This document shows, piece after piece, positions 1 to 10,269 of a DNA stretch of 54,785 bases. A program made the translations under genes and the position numbers. Position 1 is the first letter of the stretch. Each line of letters begins with the position of its first letter. The stretch is from Bacteroidaceae bacterium (GTDB taxonomy: Bacteria; Bacteroidota; Bacteroidia; Bacteroidales; Barnesiellaceae_A), in NCBI GenBank assembly GCA_017935645.1, contig JAGBHF010000064.1:1-54785 (forward strand), given 5' to 3'. Below the pieces are notes generated by a model. The model was not told the DNA's origin. It did no database searches and saw only the letters and a list, made by a program, of their open reading frames with translations.

Positions 1-48
1 AGCATCTTCCTTGATCTTTGTTATCGCTTGGAAAAAATCAAAAACGAA

Positions 49-93
49 CAAAAAAATAAGAGAGATTTTCCTCGCCTTGGAAAAACCTCTCTT
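49..93 (-). terminator. Rho-independent terminator of eno
   Basis: Bases 58-71 and 79-93 form a stem of about 14 bp (AAGAGAG pairs with CTCTCTT; one bulged base). Read on the minus strand it is followed by a run of T (bases 50-56). It lies about 75 bases past the eno stop codon. Confidence 0.8.
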
Positions 94-165
94 TGTATGA
101 TTTTGCAGGTCTAAAACCAACCACTTTTGTCCACATTACCTTTTTTATTGTGTATAGCGGGATTG

Positions 166-1455
<1,290 letters not shown>

Positions 1456-1499
1456 TTAACGCCGCTATGCGACAGTTGTTCAATAATTTATCATTTCTT

Positions 1500-1533
1500 A
1501 TTATACCAAGACAAATATTATACCAAAACAAAT
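1500..1533. repeat. Tandem 17-bp repeat upstream of eno
   Basis: Two adjacent 17-base copies (1500-1516 and 1517-1533) differ at one base; each carries ATTATACCAA. They lie about 65-95 bases upstream of the eno start codon. On the minus strand each copy reads GGTATAAT at its end. Function unknown; a promoter or operator role is inferred only from position. Confidence 0.5.
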
Positions 1534-1617
1534 AACATGATACATATGACAGTATTTATATATCATTTATGACATAATGACATACACCATTTTATCAAAC
1601 ACAAAAATCAAGACGTG

Positions 1618-1656
1618 ATAAAACAACGTAGGCTGTGTCGGTGGGCACAGCCTACG
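1618..1656 (-). terminator. Terminator of ridA
   Basis: Perfect 11-bp stem, CGTAGGCTGTG at 1627-1637 with CACAGCCTACG at 1646-1656, followed on the minus strand by TTGTTTTA. It sits about 30 bases past the ridA stop. The stem core GGCTGTGTCGG recurs in the terminator at 54478-54510. Confidence 0.8.
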
Positions 1657-1686
1657 CATTGTTGTGTTGTAATGTTTCGTTACTGA

Positions 1687-2067
1687 TTATTTAGCAGCGA
1701 TAACTTCGATTTCAACCATTACGCCTTTGGGAAGGTCGCGAACGGCGAAAGCGGCACGTGCGGGATAAGCCTCGCAGCCTTCGAATGCTTGAGCATATAC
1801 CTCGTTCATGGGTACGAAGTTGGCAATGTCAGAGAGCAATACAGTTGTTTTAACAACATTCTCCATAGTGTAACCGGCCTCAGTAAGGATAGCCTTAATG
1901 TTGGCAAATACTTGAGTTGTTTGAGCTACGATACCTTCGGGAACTTCGCCTGTAGCGGGATTTACGGGAATTTGACCAGAGATAAAGAGCATGTTACCTG
2001 TTTGGATAGCTTGGCTGTAAGGACCAATTGCTGCGGGAGCGTTTTTAGTTGCAATTACTTTTTTCAT
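1687..2067 (-). CDS. ridA: RidA family reactive enamine/imine deaminase
   Basis: Small cytosolic protein (126 aa) of the RidA/YjgF/UK114 family, which hydrolyses reactive 2-aminoacrylate and other enamines made by PLP enzymes. Seen: [20 protein letters not shown] at the N-terminus, [12 protein letters not shown], and the C-terminal [17 protein letters not shown]; the Arg of this last block is the substrate-carboxylate ligand in the family. The start is set at ATG 2067, which gives the usual family length and N-terminus; a longer reading frame from 2106 would add 13 atypical residues and overlap the preceding gene. It is 19 bases behind the YihY gene and probably co-transcribed with it. Confidence 0.95.
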   Translation of the reverse strand: MKKVIATKNAPAAIGPYSQAIQTGNMLFISGQIPVNPATGEVPEGIVAQTTQVFANIKAILTEAGYTMENVVKTTVLLSDIANFVPMNEVYAQAFEGCEAYPARAAFAVRDLPKGVMVEIEVIAAK

Positions 2068-2086
2068 GATTATAAATATTAATGTG

Positions 2087-3433
2087 TTAATATGATGTTT
2101 GTTCAATCTCCTTGGGTAGGGTCACATCTGCTACCAATATCTTGTCGGCATAATCGTAGCAGCAGTTGTTTATTTGCTGTATAATATCGTTTTCGACAGT
2201 GTTTTTGCTAATAGAGTCAACAAAGTTCTTTGAGCCTTTGTCGTCGATGAGTCGCAACAATGCGCCTATGGTGAGTTGGTCGCTATCGACGGTAGTAATG
2301 TAGGCAAAATCGTTTTTGACGGGTGTGGGTACTATCAGTTCTATATGCAACAGGTCGTTGATAGCCCGAGATACGAGTTGAATGGGTATCATATAGTTGT
2401 GCGACAACTCGGAGCATGTAAGAGCCTCTCTACCGCTACGACGGCGCGATATGATAATGGCCATGATGGTGATGAGTACACGCTCATAGTAGCTTCGCGA
2501 TATGTTTTTGATATCCTTCTCGTAGTCAAAGTTGAAGACGTTCTGCGAAGAATAGGACAATACGACGCCAATAAGGCATATAAGCCATGACAACTGTAGC
2601 CACAACAATAATAAGGGAAGGAAAGCGAAGCTACCATATATGGCATTGTACTTCGATACCCATATTTGTCCCGAGAGGTATAGCCACTGGAATATGTTGA
2701 ATGCTGTTCCGCAAATGATACCGGTTATTACGGCATGCTTGAACTTGACCTTCGCGTTGGGCAGTAGTATATAGGCTAGTGTAAAGAATCCCCATGAAAG
2801 CACATAGGACAAGAATTGCATTATATATTGTCCTAAGGATGATATGTAGGGTATTTTATCGAGAAGTGTCGATGCGAAGATTGACATACCATTGCTGAGC
2901 AATAGCAGGATGGGCATGAGGATGAACATGGCCAAATAGTCGGTAATGCGACGTGTCAACTTGCGGTTGGGAACATTCCAGAGGTCGTTAAAAGTATTTT
3001 CAATGTCGCTCATCAGGGTTATTAATGTCCACAACAGCAATACGATACCAATACCTACAAAGATACCCGAGTGCATCTGCTCGATATAACTGTTTACAAA
3101 GTTAAAAGCGTACTGGAGTGCACCGTGGTGAGCCGGAAAGGCAATGTAAAGTTGCTCCTCAATGATAGAATAAAAACCAAAACCCTTGCCGATGGCAATA
3201 AGTACAACCAATGCCGGTACGATGGCCAAGAGAGTGCGGAATGTGAGCGCCGAAGCACGTTGTTGCAACATTTCGTTAAGGAAGCAACGCACCGAGAGGT
3301 TGACGGTCTTGATGATGTGAATGAAGATATTGTTGCTGCGACACTTCCATACATCCTCACTGACAAAAGACCAACCCTTGCGAATGGCAAGAATCATTTT
3401 GTTCCAGTTGTCAGTAAATTTTGATGTGCTCAT
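2087..3433 (-). CDS. YihY/virulence factor BrkB family membrane protein
   Basis: Inner-membrane protein of the YihY (formerly 'RNase BN') family, PF03631, 448 aa. It has about six hydrophobic segments in the first 320 residues; [21 protein letters not shown] and the segment around [18 protein letters not shown] match the family. The C-terminal ~120 residues are soluble and look like a winged helix ([24 protein letters not shown]), an extension common in Bacteroidota members. Molecular function is not established; the old RNase BN name was a mis-assignment. ATG 3433 is preferred to an upstream TTG at 3454. It lies 30 bases downstream of rnpB with no clear own promoter, so read-through from rnpB is possible. 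Confidence 0.88.
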   Translation of the reverse strand: MSTSKFTDNWNKMILAIRKGWSFVSEDVWKCRSNNIFIHIIKTVNLSVRCFLNEMLQQRASALTFRTLLAIVPALVVLIAIGKGFGFYSIIEEQLYIAFPAHHGALQYAFNFVNSYIEQMHSGIFVGIGIVLLLWTLITLMSDIENTFNDLWNVPNRKLTRRITDYLAMFILMPILLLLSNGMSIFASTLLDKIPYISSLGQYIMQFLSYVLSWGFFTLAYILLPNAKVKFKHAVITGIICGTAFNIFQWLYLSGQIWVSKYNAIYGSFAFLPLLLLWLQLSWLICLIGVVLSYSSQNVFNFDYEKDIKNISRSYYERVLITIMAIIISRRRSGREALTCSELSHNYMIPIQLVSRAINDLLHIELIVPTPVKNDFAYITTVDSDQLTIGALLRLIDDKGSKNFVDSISKNTVENDIIQQINNCCYDYADKILVADVTLPKEIEQTSY

Positions 3434-3465
3434 AGTGTCATTAATAGTATTCAAATAAAAAATAC

Positions 3466-3815
3466 AGTAAGTCTATAAGCCGGGTTATGTACCTCCCGAA
3501 AGAGGCGTCTGTCATTTATCTTGACTTTATGTCACCATAAAGTTCCTCGCGGTTTACCCCCCGGCATCGGACGAGCAGCCCTACTGCGCCGGTATACATA
3601 ACCTTACAACCCATAAGACGTACGGCACGATGTGTTACCACACCGCCCGGTGGGCTCTTACCCCACCTTTTCACCCTTACCACCTTGCGATGGCGGTTAT
3701 TCTCTGTTACGCTACTCCACCCTCACGAACGGCTTCTCGTTAAGAAGTATGGTGCTCTGTGTTGCCCGGACTTTCCTCACAGACATGTGCCTGCGCGACA
3801 GACCGACCTACTGTA
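3466..3815 (-). ncRNA. rnpB: RNase P RNA, bacterial type A
   Basis: The ribozyme that trims tRNA 5' leaders. On the minus strand the conserved GAGGAAAGTCCGGGC block (plus 3764-3778) lies near the 5' end, and the matching 3' part reads ATAACCCGGCTTATAGAC (around 3472-3490). Between them are the typical GGGTAAGAGCCCACCG and CCGCGAGGAACTT segments. Length is about 350 nt, normal for the family. Ends are set from the promoter at 3821-3828 and the 3' pairing, accurate to a few bases. Confidence 0.95.
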
Positions 3816-3820
3816 ATGTG

Positions 3821-3828
3821 CAAAGGTA
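3821..3828 (-). promoter_or_regulatory. -7 promoter element of rnpB
   Basis: Minus-strand TACCTTTG, a perfect match to the Bacteroidota TAnnTTTG box, 6-8 bases before the inferred RNase P RNA 5' end. Confidence 0.75.
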
Positions 3829-3986
3829 ATAATTTTTGCCGTTTGGTGGTGTAATTATCTCAAATTAGTTGTAATGTTTTTTTTATTATCGCAATCATGG
3901 AACAAACAGCCTTACTTGTTACCTTAATAATAAGTGATGACACGACACAGCGACGATTATGTAAATTGTTTAATAAAACACTCTCT

Positions 3987-4006
3987 ACAGTTAATCACAG
4001 TTAATC
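3987..4006. repeat. Tandem decamer ACAGTTAATC x2 upstream of htrA
   Basis: Two exact, adjacent copies of ACAGTTAATC about 130 bases upstream of the protease start. The rest of the gap between the rnpB promoter and htrA (3829-4132) is A/T-rich; I see no perfect TAnnTTTG box and no RNA gene in it. The repeat spacing of one helical turn would suit a dimeric regulator, but this is inference. Confidence 0.45.
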
Positions 4007-4132
4007 TCTTGCCATCGGTATTAAAAGTGCTTAAATATTGCACGACAAGTATACAAGTTTGCGAACAAAGTATTAATTTTAACACGTAAAAATATTAAAA
4101 ACGCGAAATTTTAACATTTAAAACTCGTGATT

Positions 4133-5587
4133 ATGAAAGTAAAAAATGTGAGTATGATAGTATCTATACTATTAGTATGTACAAGTATTATTGCTTGCGG
4201 TTCGGCACTCAAAAGCGAGAACAATGAGCTACAAGCGACTGTTAATGAGACAGCATACACCCCTACTTCCTATCGTTCGACAGGATTGGATTTTACCCAA
4301 GCAGCCGAGAGTACAGTAAATGCTGTAGTAAGTATTCGCACTACGACTGTAGCCAAAAGCAATGGGTATCAAGACCCTCTGTTTGAATTTTTCTTCGGCC
4401 CCGGTCATGGACAACGCGAGCAACGCCCGCAGAGCGGATTGGGCTCGGGCGTAATCGTGACAAGCGATGGATATATCGTAACAAACAATCATGTGATTGA
4501 GGGTGCCGATAAGCTTGAAGTAACACTTAATGACAATCGCACGTTTAACGCTCGTGTTATAGGAACAGACCCCACAACCGACCTTGCATTGGTAAGAATT
4601 GAGAGCGAGAATCTGCCGACAGTCAAATTTGGCAACTCCGATAACCTTAAAATAGGCGAATGGGTACTTGCTGTAGGTAATCCGTTTGGCTTGACATCGA
4701 CTGTTACAGCGGGTATTGTCAGTGCCAAGGCACGTCGCATAAGCGGTGGCATGAATAGAGGACGACTGGATATAGAGTCATTTATACAGACCGATGCTGC
4801 AGTCAACCCCGGTAATAGTGGTGGTGCACTTGTCAACACAGCCGGTGAACTTGTTGGTATCAATACTGCTATATTCTCGCAAACAGGCAATTATGCAGGA
4901 TACTCATTTGCCATCCCATCGAGCATAGTAAGTAAGGTAATTACCGATTTGCGTCAATATGGTACAGTACAACGTGCGGTAATGGGCATTTCATTCTTAG
5001 ATATTACCTCGGAACTTGCCAAAGAGAAGAATTTGGATGTACACGAGGGTGTATATGTAGCCGAGGTGCGCGATCGTAGTGCCGCAATGGAAGCCGGAGT
5101 AGAAGTAGGAGATGTAATTACAAGCATCAATGGCAAAAAAATAACCAATGGCGCCTCGTTGCAAGAGCAAATAGGACGCTTCAATCCCGGTGATAAAATC
5201 AGTGTTGTTGTAAGACGCAAAGGCATGGACAAGGTGGTAGAAATGACTCTAAAAAACAGTCAAGGAAGTACCGAGGTAACTAAATCCGTCAACTTTGGCT
5301 CGATGGGTGCAGCCTTTAAGGAACTCACCAATACTCAACGACGCGAACTGAATGTGCGCAATGGCGTAGAGGTTGTAGCCTTGAAGGATGGAAAATTCAA
5401 GTCGGCCGGTATTCGTGAGGGATTTGTTATACTCGATATCAACAATATGGCCATCACATCGGTAAATGATATAGAGAAGATATTTGACAACATTACACGT
5501 TCGAGCAGTGAGCGTAAAGTAATGTTTATAACAGGTATATATCCCAATGGAAAACTCATGTACTATGCAGTAGACCTATCGGAATGA
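4133..5587 (+). CDS. HtrA/DegQ-type periplasmic serine protease with two PDZ domains
   Basis: Envelope quality-control protease and chaperone (484 aa). The N-terminal hydrophobic segment ends in IIAC (Cys22), which resembles a lipobox, so it may be membrane-anchored rather than soluble. The trypsin-like domain carries the full triad: His120 in TNNHVIEG, Asp150 in TTDLALVRIE and Ser229 in NPGNSGGAL. PDZ1 spans about 285-380 and PDZ2 about 390-480 (REGFVILDINNMAI). Acidic/Gly-rich linker around 80-100 as in DegP relatives. Start is ATG 4133; a GTG two codons upstream is less likely. Single-gene unit closed by a terminator. A DegS-like role is less likely because two PDZ domains are present. Confidence 0.93.
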   Translation: MKVKNVSMIVSILLVCTSIIACGSALKSENNELQATVNETAYTPTSYRSTGLDFTQAAESTVNAVVSIRTTTVAKSNGYQDPLFEFFFGPGHGQREQRPQSGLGSGVIVTSDGYIVTNNHVIEGADKLEVTLNDNRTFNARVIGTDPTTDLALVRIESENLPTVKFGNSDNLKIGEWVLAVGNPFGLTSTVTAGIVSAKARRISGGMNRGRLDIESFIQTDAAVNPGNSGGALVNTAGELVGINTAIFSQTGNYAGYSFAIPSSIVSKVITDLRQYGTVQRAVMGISFLDITSELAKEKNLDVHEGVYVAEVRDRSAAMEAGVEVGDVITSINGKKITNGASLQEQIGRFNPGDKISVVVRRKGMDKVVEMTLKNSQGSTEVTKSVNFGSMGAAFKELTNTQRRELNVRNGVEVVALKDGKFKSAGIREGFVILDINNMAITSVNDIEKIFDNITRSSSERKVMFITGIYPNGKLMYYAVDLSE

Positions 5588-5597
5588 TAACAATATC

Positions 5598-5633
5598 AGT
5601 TACAGGTGGTTGTAGAACACAGCCACTTGTAAC
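5598..5633 (+). terminator. Terminator after htrA
   Basis: AGTTACAGGTGGTTGT pairs with ACAGCCACTTGTAACT across a 4-5 base loop (16-bp stem with two G-U pairs), just after the protease stop. Only a weak T-rich tail follows. Confidence 0.65.
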
Positions 5634-5836
5634 TGTGTGTAATGCACATCCATTAAACAGATGCGAAAATTTATCAAACATACTTATTACATCAACCCAC
5701 TTTATTCTTTGCTTGTTCACAATAAAAAAGCTGTAATATACGTTGGATAGTATAGTTTATAGTGCGAATAAAAGAAAAGTTCATCAACTTGTTGCATTTT
5801 AACAATATTTTATATCTCACATAAACAAATAAGTCG

Positions 5837-5844
5837 TAACTTTG
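5837..5844 (+). promoter_or_regulatory. -7 promoter element of rpoD
   Basis: TAACTTTG followed by C, a perfect Bacteroidota -7 box, 21 bases before the rpoD ATG, so the mRNA leader would be only about 15 bases. Confidence 0.75.
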
Positions 5845-5865
5845 CAGTTCACATCATATTGTAAG

Positions 5866-6726
5866 ATGAGACAATTAAAAATTACCAAATCAATCACTAA
5901 TCGTGAGAGTGCATCTCTCGACAAGTACTTGCAAGAGATAGGTCGCGAAGACCTTATAACTGTCGAAGAGGAGGTAGAACTCGCACAACGTATCAAGCAA
6001 GGCGATCTTGCAGCGTTGGAAAAACTTACCCGCGCCAATCTTCGTTTTGTCGTTTCGGTAGCTAAACAGTATCAAAATCAAGGCCTCAGCCTTCCTGACC
6101 TTATCAATGAAGGCAACTTGGGATTGATAAAAGCTGCAGAGAAATTTGACGAGACACGCGGTTTTAAGTTTATTTCATACGCAGTGTGGTGGATACGTCA
6201 ATCAATTCTTCAAGCATTGGCCGAGCAGTCACGTATTGTTCGCTTGCCTCTCAACCAAGTGGGCTCACTGAACAAAATCGGTAAAGCCCTCTCGAAGTTT
6301 GAGCAAGAGAATGAGCGTAAACCCTCGCCCGAGGAGCTTGCCGAGGAGTTGGATATACCCGTTGACAAGATTTCAGACACCTTGAAAGTGTCGGGTCGCC
6401 ACATTTCGGTAGATGCACCTTTTGTTGAAGGTGAAGACAACAGCCTCCTTGATGTGTTGGTAAACGACGACTCTCCTATTGCCGACCGTTCATTGATTGA
6501 CGAGTCATTGTCGAAAGAGATTGAACGTGCATTACAGTTGTTGCAACCTCGCGAGCGTGAAATCATCAAAATGGTCTTCGGTATTGGTTGTCAAGAGATG
6601 ACACTCGAAGAGATTGGCGACAAGTTTGGCCTAACCCGCGAACGTGTACGCCAGATTAAAGAAAAAGCTATCAGACACTTGCGTCAAAAGGCTCAAAGCC
6701 AATTATTGAAATCATACTTAGGATAA
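5866..6726 (+). CDS. rpoD: Primary sigma factor RpoD (sigma-70, Bacteroidota sigma-ABfr type)
   Basis: Housekeeping sigma factor that directs RNA polymerase to promoters such as the TAnnTTTG boxes found across this window. At 286 aa it is the compact Bacteroidota form without the long region 1.1 of proteobacterial RpoD. Seen: region 1.2/2.1 ([15 protein letters not shown]...[14 protein letters not shown]), region 2.3-2.4 ([21 protein letters not shown]), region 3, and the region 4.2 helix-turn-helix ([20 protein letters not shown]). ATG 5866 gives the family N-terminus [15 protein letters not shown]; an upstream TTG is rejected. Single gene, own promoter, strong terminator. Confidence 0.96.
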   Translation: MRQLKITKSITNRESASLDKYLQEIGREDLITVEEEVELAQRIKQGDLAALEKLTRANLRFVVSVAKQYQNQGLSLPDLINEGNLGLIKAAEKFDETRGFKFISYAVWWIRQSILQALAEQSRIVRLPLNQVGSLNKIGKALSKFEQENERKPSPEELAEELDIPVDKISDTLKVSGRHISVDAPFVEGEDNSLLDVLVNDDSPIADRSLIDESLSKEIERALQLLQPREREIIKMVFGIGCQEMTLEEIGDKFGLTRERVRQIKEKAIRHLRQKAQSQLLKSYLG

Positions 6727-6744
6727 ACAGTCTGATGAAAGCAC

Positions 6745-6774
6745 AAAGCCACCCTGCGGAGGGTGGCTTTTTTT
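6745..6774 (+). terminator. Strong terminator after rpoD
   Basis: Perfect 11-bp stem AAAGCCACCCT / AGGGTGGCTTT with loop GCGG and a T tail. The convergent YfhO gene ends at 6773, and the structure also has A residues on its left side, so it may work in both directions. Confidence 0.93.
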
Positions 6775-9058
6775 ATTCTTTCTTATTGGGCTTTTTGTTG
6801 TTATAAATGACAATAAACGATATGAGTAGTGCAAATGCTATTGTTGATAGGATAATACCTTCACGTAGCAGAGGTGTACGATAAGTGGCTTCTATATGAT
6901 TGTGACCTTGTGGACAGACAACACCCATAAATGATAAATTAGCCTTGATAGGAGTCTGTTTTACCCCATTTACTTTTATCGTGAAACCTTCGTCATATGG
7001 AACAGAGAAAAACACGACATCTTGTTTATCAAGTTCTATTACAGCAGAAAATCCACTCCCTGTACCAATAAATTCGGAGCAAGTCTTTTCACAGCGTTGC
7101 GTTGCTAAAGCGGATATTGAAGGAAGTGTGTCGGGTATACTATAAGGTATTAGACACGCAGGTAATGTGTCGGCAATACTATCGGGCACAACGAGAGTTG
7201 CCAGCAACAAATGAAACATATTGCACGAATCTTGCTCGGCATGCCATTTGTAGGCATCACTCTCTGTTATATAACTATCGTATGTATAGCCCATCGGGAT
7301 ATAGTTTTCATAAGGGATTTTTGATATTATCTTGCCCGGATATGGAGTGCTGTTATTGTCTTTTACTCGATATTTAACAGAGCTAAATGCGGCTGAAGCA
7401 TCATCATAAACATCAATCCACGAAAATTTAATCTGATTTAAATTTACCAACGGAGTCAGACTCTTGTTTAAGATACTGTGATAGTAATTATGTGTAGGAA
7501 CACCGGTATATAGTCCGCTATTATATATCTTATGCGAGTCAAACATATAACGATGCGTCATTGTTGTGGATGGCTCTTTATATTCAATTGTTTGGGTGTG
7601 CCTGCACATATATAGAAAGTAGTTGTAGTGGTGTACAGAAAACAGAGCTACTGCACTTACACAGACAAATAGAACAAAATGTCGCACACGTATATTCTTG
7701 ACATACAACAAGATAAAACAAAGAATGGTATTGAATGCTATCAATAGTATAATAGAAAGGCCTCTTGCAGTTGTAATAGGATATGCTACTTTGTTAATAA
7801 TTAAATCACACCAAGCCTGTAATGATAACGGCAGTAATTGAACTCTATATAAATATATAAGTGAATGTACTGATAGAATCGTTATGACAAGAATAGCGGT
7901 TACTATCCGGAATATTCTCTTAGTTAACACACACTTATATTCGTACTTCTGTAAGAATGAGACCGTTGCCAACGAAAGCATTAAAGATGGCATATATAAC
8001 CATCGGCTGTAGGCCGGCTCGGTATATAGGTTGAAGATACCTGATAGATAGGGTGTAACAAGGGCTGCGGTAAATACACCTATAATTATCGACAGCCAAG
8101 AGGTTGGCCTCTTGATAATATAAGCCAATGCAAAAATAATATTTACAACAGGAAGGCAGCAAGAGGGAGGAAAGTTGCCACCCCACGGGATAAGGCTGTG
8201 ACCATAACCGTCAAGCGGAAATAGAAAAGAGAGCAAACGCACCGGAATATTTGTTATACCCACCGATATAGGTTGCGACACCCTTGCACCTCCTGATATA
8301 GCAGACAAAGCCGGAAGGAAAATAAAAGATGCTAACAATGTTCCTAAAACAGATGAACAAATAACATAGAAAATTTGCGAGCCTGTTTTGTTCTTCCAAT
8401 CTTGCGAGAAAAGCCGAATAACACAATAAAAGATTGTACCTATAACCGAGCCAACAAAAAGATAATAGTGCGATATAGCGTTAATAAAGAATGCAAATGC
8501 GATATATCCATAATCGCGCTTATGCAGCATTATAAAACGTTCTATAGAGATAAGAATGAGCGGATATAGCACCGCCGCATCCATAAAGTTATAATAAGAA
8601 ATAATAGATATAATATAAGACGAATACATGTACAGCAAACTACCAAGTGTTGACAAATGCTTGTCAACAAAGAGTCGTAGATAATAGAATGCAATGTATG
8701 CTCCCACAGCAAATTTCAAGAGCATTACAAAGTACATGGCATCAGCCGTATATTGAGGCGGGAAAAGCAATATAATAATAGAAAAGGGATTGAATAGCGT
8801 ATAATAAGAATATGTGGCAATAAAATTTGCTCCATAACCACAATTCCAATCCCATTGGCAAATACCGTTTTCAAGTATTCTACGCGTTTCTATAAAGAAG
8901 GGTATGTATTGAGATGAATAATCGCCATTTAAGAAGAAACCACCGTTGGCAATATACATGGGCATCGATGAGCATAAGGCAACAAATAAGCTCAACAATG
9001 CGGTAAATACCGCCGGAAATCTATTGTATAGATTATATAGCGTAAAATTCTGTGGCAT
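6773..9058 (-). CDS. YfhO family polytopic membrane protein
   Basis: Integral inner-membrane protein (761 aa) that resembles the YfhO family (PF09586), a GT-C-like fold. In Gram-positive relatives YfhO is linked to glycosylation of lipoteichoic acid with undecaprenyl-phosphate sugar donors; the substrate in Bacteroidales is unknown. Seen: a first TM at about 14-36; the first extracytoplasmic loop GGFFLNGDYSSQYIPFF with conserved Asp, followed by WDWNCGYGANF; about 11-13 hydrophobic helices to residue ~470; a soluble domain ~480-720; and a final TM before a Lys-rich tail (NNKKPNKKE). It is 66 bases downstream of secG, behind that gene's hairpin, and is probably its own unit. Confidence 0.85.
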   Translation of the reverse strand: MPQNFTLYNLYNRFPAVFTALLSLFVALCSSMPMYIANGGFFLNGDYSSQYIPFFIETRRILENGICQWDWNCGYGANFIATYSYYTLFNPFSIIILLFPPQYTADAMYFVMLLKFAVGAYIAFYYLRLFVDKHLSTLGSLLYMYSSYIISIISYYNFMDAAVLYPLILISIERFIMLHKRDYGYIAFAFFINAISHYYLFVGSVIGTIFYCVIRLFSQDWKNKTGSQIFYVICSSVLGTLLASFIFLPALSAISGGARVSQPISVGITNIPVRLLSFLFPLDGYGHSLIPWGGNFPPSCCLPVVNIIFALAYIIKRPTSWLSIIIGVFTAALVTPYLSGIFNLYTEPAYSRWLYMPSLMLSLATVSFLQKYEYKCVLTKRIFRIVTAILVITILSVHSLIYLYRVQLLPLSLQAWCDLIINKVAYPITTARGLSIILLIAFNTILCFILLYVKNIRVRHFVLFVCVSAVALFSVHHYNYFLYMCRHTQTIEYKEPSTTMTHRYMFDSHKIYNSGLYTGVPTHNYYHSILNKSLTPLVNLNQIKFSWIDVYDDASAAFSSVKYRVKDNNSTPYPGKIISKIPYENYIPMGYTYDSYITESDAYKWHAEQDSCNMFHLLLATLVVPDSIADTLPACLIPYSIPDTLPSISALATQRCEKTCSEFIGTGSGFSAVIELDKQDVVFFSVPYDEGFTIKVNGVKQTPIKANLSFMGVVCPQGHNHIEATYRTPLLREGIILSTIAFALLISFIVIYNNKKPNKKE

Positions 9059-9065
9059 AGGTATA

Positions 9066-9098
9066 TTAAATAAGGCTATCTACTTGATGCAGATAGCC
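9066..9098 (-). terminator. Terminator after secG
   Basis: Perfect 8-bp stem GGCTATCT (9074-9081) / AGATAGCC (9091-9098), followed on the minus strand by TTATTTAATA. It separates secG from the YfhO gene. Confidence 0.65.
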
Positions 9099-9124
9099 TC
9101 ATATATAAGTATTGAAAATGCTTA

Positions 9125-9478
9125 TTAATTTTCGGGAGTCTCAGTTGCGGGAGCTTCTGTAGCAGGAACTTCCTCAACGGGGAGTGACTCTGTCTCGAAG
9201 TTGGCAGTGGGAACTTCTTTAGTTTGACCTTCAACTACTGAAGATTGAACAATAGCCTTGGGCATGAAAGCAACAGTAGCTATACACAATACCATGATGA
9301 TGACAGCGAGAGTCCAAGTTGTTTTCTCAACAACGTCGGTTGTTTTGCGTACACCCATGATTTGGTTTGAACTTGCAAAGTTAGAGGCCAAGCCACCACC
9401 TTTAGACTTTTGAATAAGCACAATTCCTATCATCAATACCGATGCGATAAGAATTAAAATGGTAAGTAATGTTGACAT
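9125..9478 (-). CDS. secG: Preprotein translocase subunit SecG
   Basis: Small membrane subunit of the SecYEG translocon (117 aa). Two TM helices (about 4-23 and 55-75) flank the diagnostic cytosolic loop VLIQKSKGGGLASNFASSNQIMGVRKTTD. The C-terminal ~40 residues are a Glu/Pro/Thr-rich tail (VEEVPATEAPATETPEN) of the sort often seen on Bacteroidota SecG; its role is unknown. Nine bases after an unrecognised gene and downstream of lptE, so it belongs to an envelope-biogenesis operon. Confidence 0.95.
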   Translation of the reverse strand: MSTLLTILILIASVLMIGIVLIQKSKGGGLASNFASSNQIMGVRKTTDVVEKTTWTLAVIIMVLCIATVAFMPKAIVQSSVVEGQTKEVPTANFETESLPVEEVPATEAPATETPEN

Positions 9479-9487
9479 TTTTATCTG

Positions 9488-10258
9488 TTAGTTTTTGACG
9501 TTAATAATCAATTTTTCTAAAAATCTAATTTGGTCTGCAAAGTAAATATTTTTTTCTGGATTATTCAAGTTTAATTTGCGAATAATTTCCAAAGCTTTTG
9601 CATATCGGCGTTGTTGTATATAAATTTTGGCTAAACTTTCGCTGAAAAGTGTATCATTACCCTCTTTTGTATCATTTTCGCCAAGGATTGTCGAAGTATC
9701 GCCCGCGGGATGATATTCGGGTCGAGAGAAGAGTTGTTCTCCGGCAGCATCGGCTTGTAGAAATTTCTCAAGCAGGTCATCACCTTGCATCAATGTAGCA
9801 TCTTCGGCATCGGGCATTGACTCCAACTGACTCATATAGTCATAGGCCGGTATGGTAAGTAAAGGTGTACGAGTTGTATCGTTATCATCGATGGCGTCAT
9901 CATGCCGTTTTATTTCGATAGGAGCAGGTATGGACAACTCGGTTTCGTACTCATTATCTTTGCCATAGGTTTGCAAGAACAGGTCGATAGTAGAGTCGGT
10001 AGTAATAGCGCTATGACTACTTGATGGGTATAGTTGGTTGTAACAGGGTTTTATACCCAATTGCGTGGCCCACTCATCAATATCGCCGGTATATATCACG
10101 CTCAATGCAAGTGCTTCTTTGTCATCGTTGTAATGTTGCTGTGTATACATCATCAATGGCAATGAGAAGTATGGGTATAGCCTGCGCCACTCTTGCAGTT
10201 GTGATTTGTCTATGCAAGAGCCGTTATGCAATGTATCTGTAAGTGACTTGATACCCAT
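9488..10258 (-). CDS. Unrecognised Bacteroidota protein with TPR-like C-terminus
   Basis: I do not recognise a named family for this 256-residue protein. No signal peptide or TM helix is visible. Residues ~40-200 are acidic and low in predicted structure (DDAIDDNDTTRTP). The last ~50 residues, SLAKIYIQQRRYAKALEIIRKL followed by NPEKNIYFADQIRFLEKLI, look like one TPR-type helical hairpin plus a closing helix. It lies between lptE (12 bases upstream) and secG (9 bases downstream), so an accessory role in envelope or secretion biogenesis is a guess from context. The chosen ATG is preceded by AGGAGGG, an unusually good Shine-Dalgarno sequence for this phylum; an upstream TTG at 10276 is rejected. 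Confidence 0.7.
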   Translation of the reverse strand: MGIKSLTDTLHNGSCIDKSQLQEWRRLYPYFSLPLMMYTQQHYNDDKEALALSVIYTGDIDEWATQLGIKPCYNQLYPSSSHSAITTDSTIDLFLQTYGKDNEYETELSIPAPIEIKRHDDAIDDNDTTRTPLLTIPAYDYMSQLESMPDAEDATLMQGDDLLEKFLQADAAGEQLFSRPEYHPAGDTSTILGENDTKEGNDTLFSESLAKIYIQQRRYAKALEIIRKLNLNNPEKNIYFADQIRFLEKLIINVKN

Positions 10259-10269
10259 TATACACCCTC

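Noticed and set aside
3632..3829. 65-aa open frame on the plus strand at the RNase P locus
   Set aside because: The region is the rnpB gene on the other strand, with all conserved blocks.
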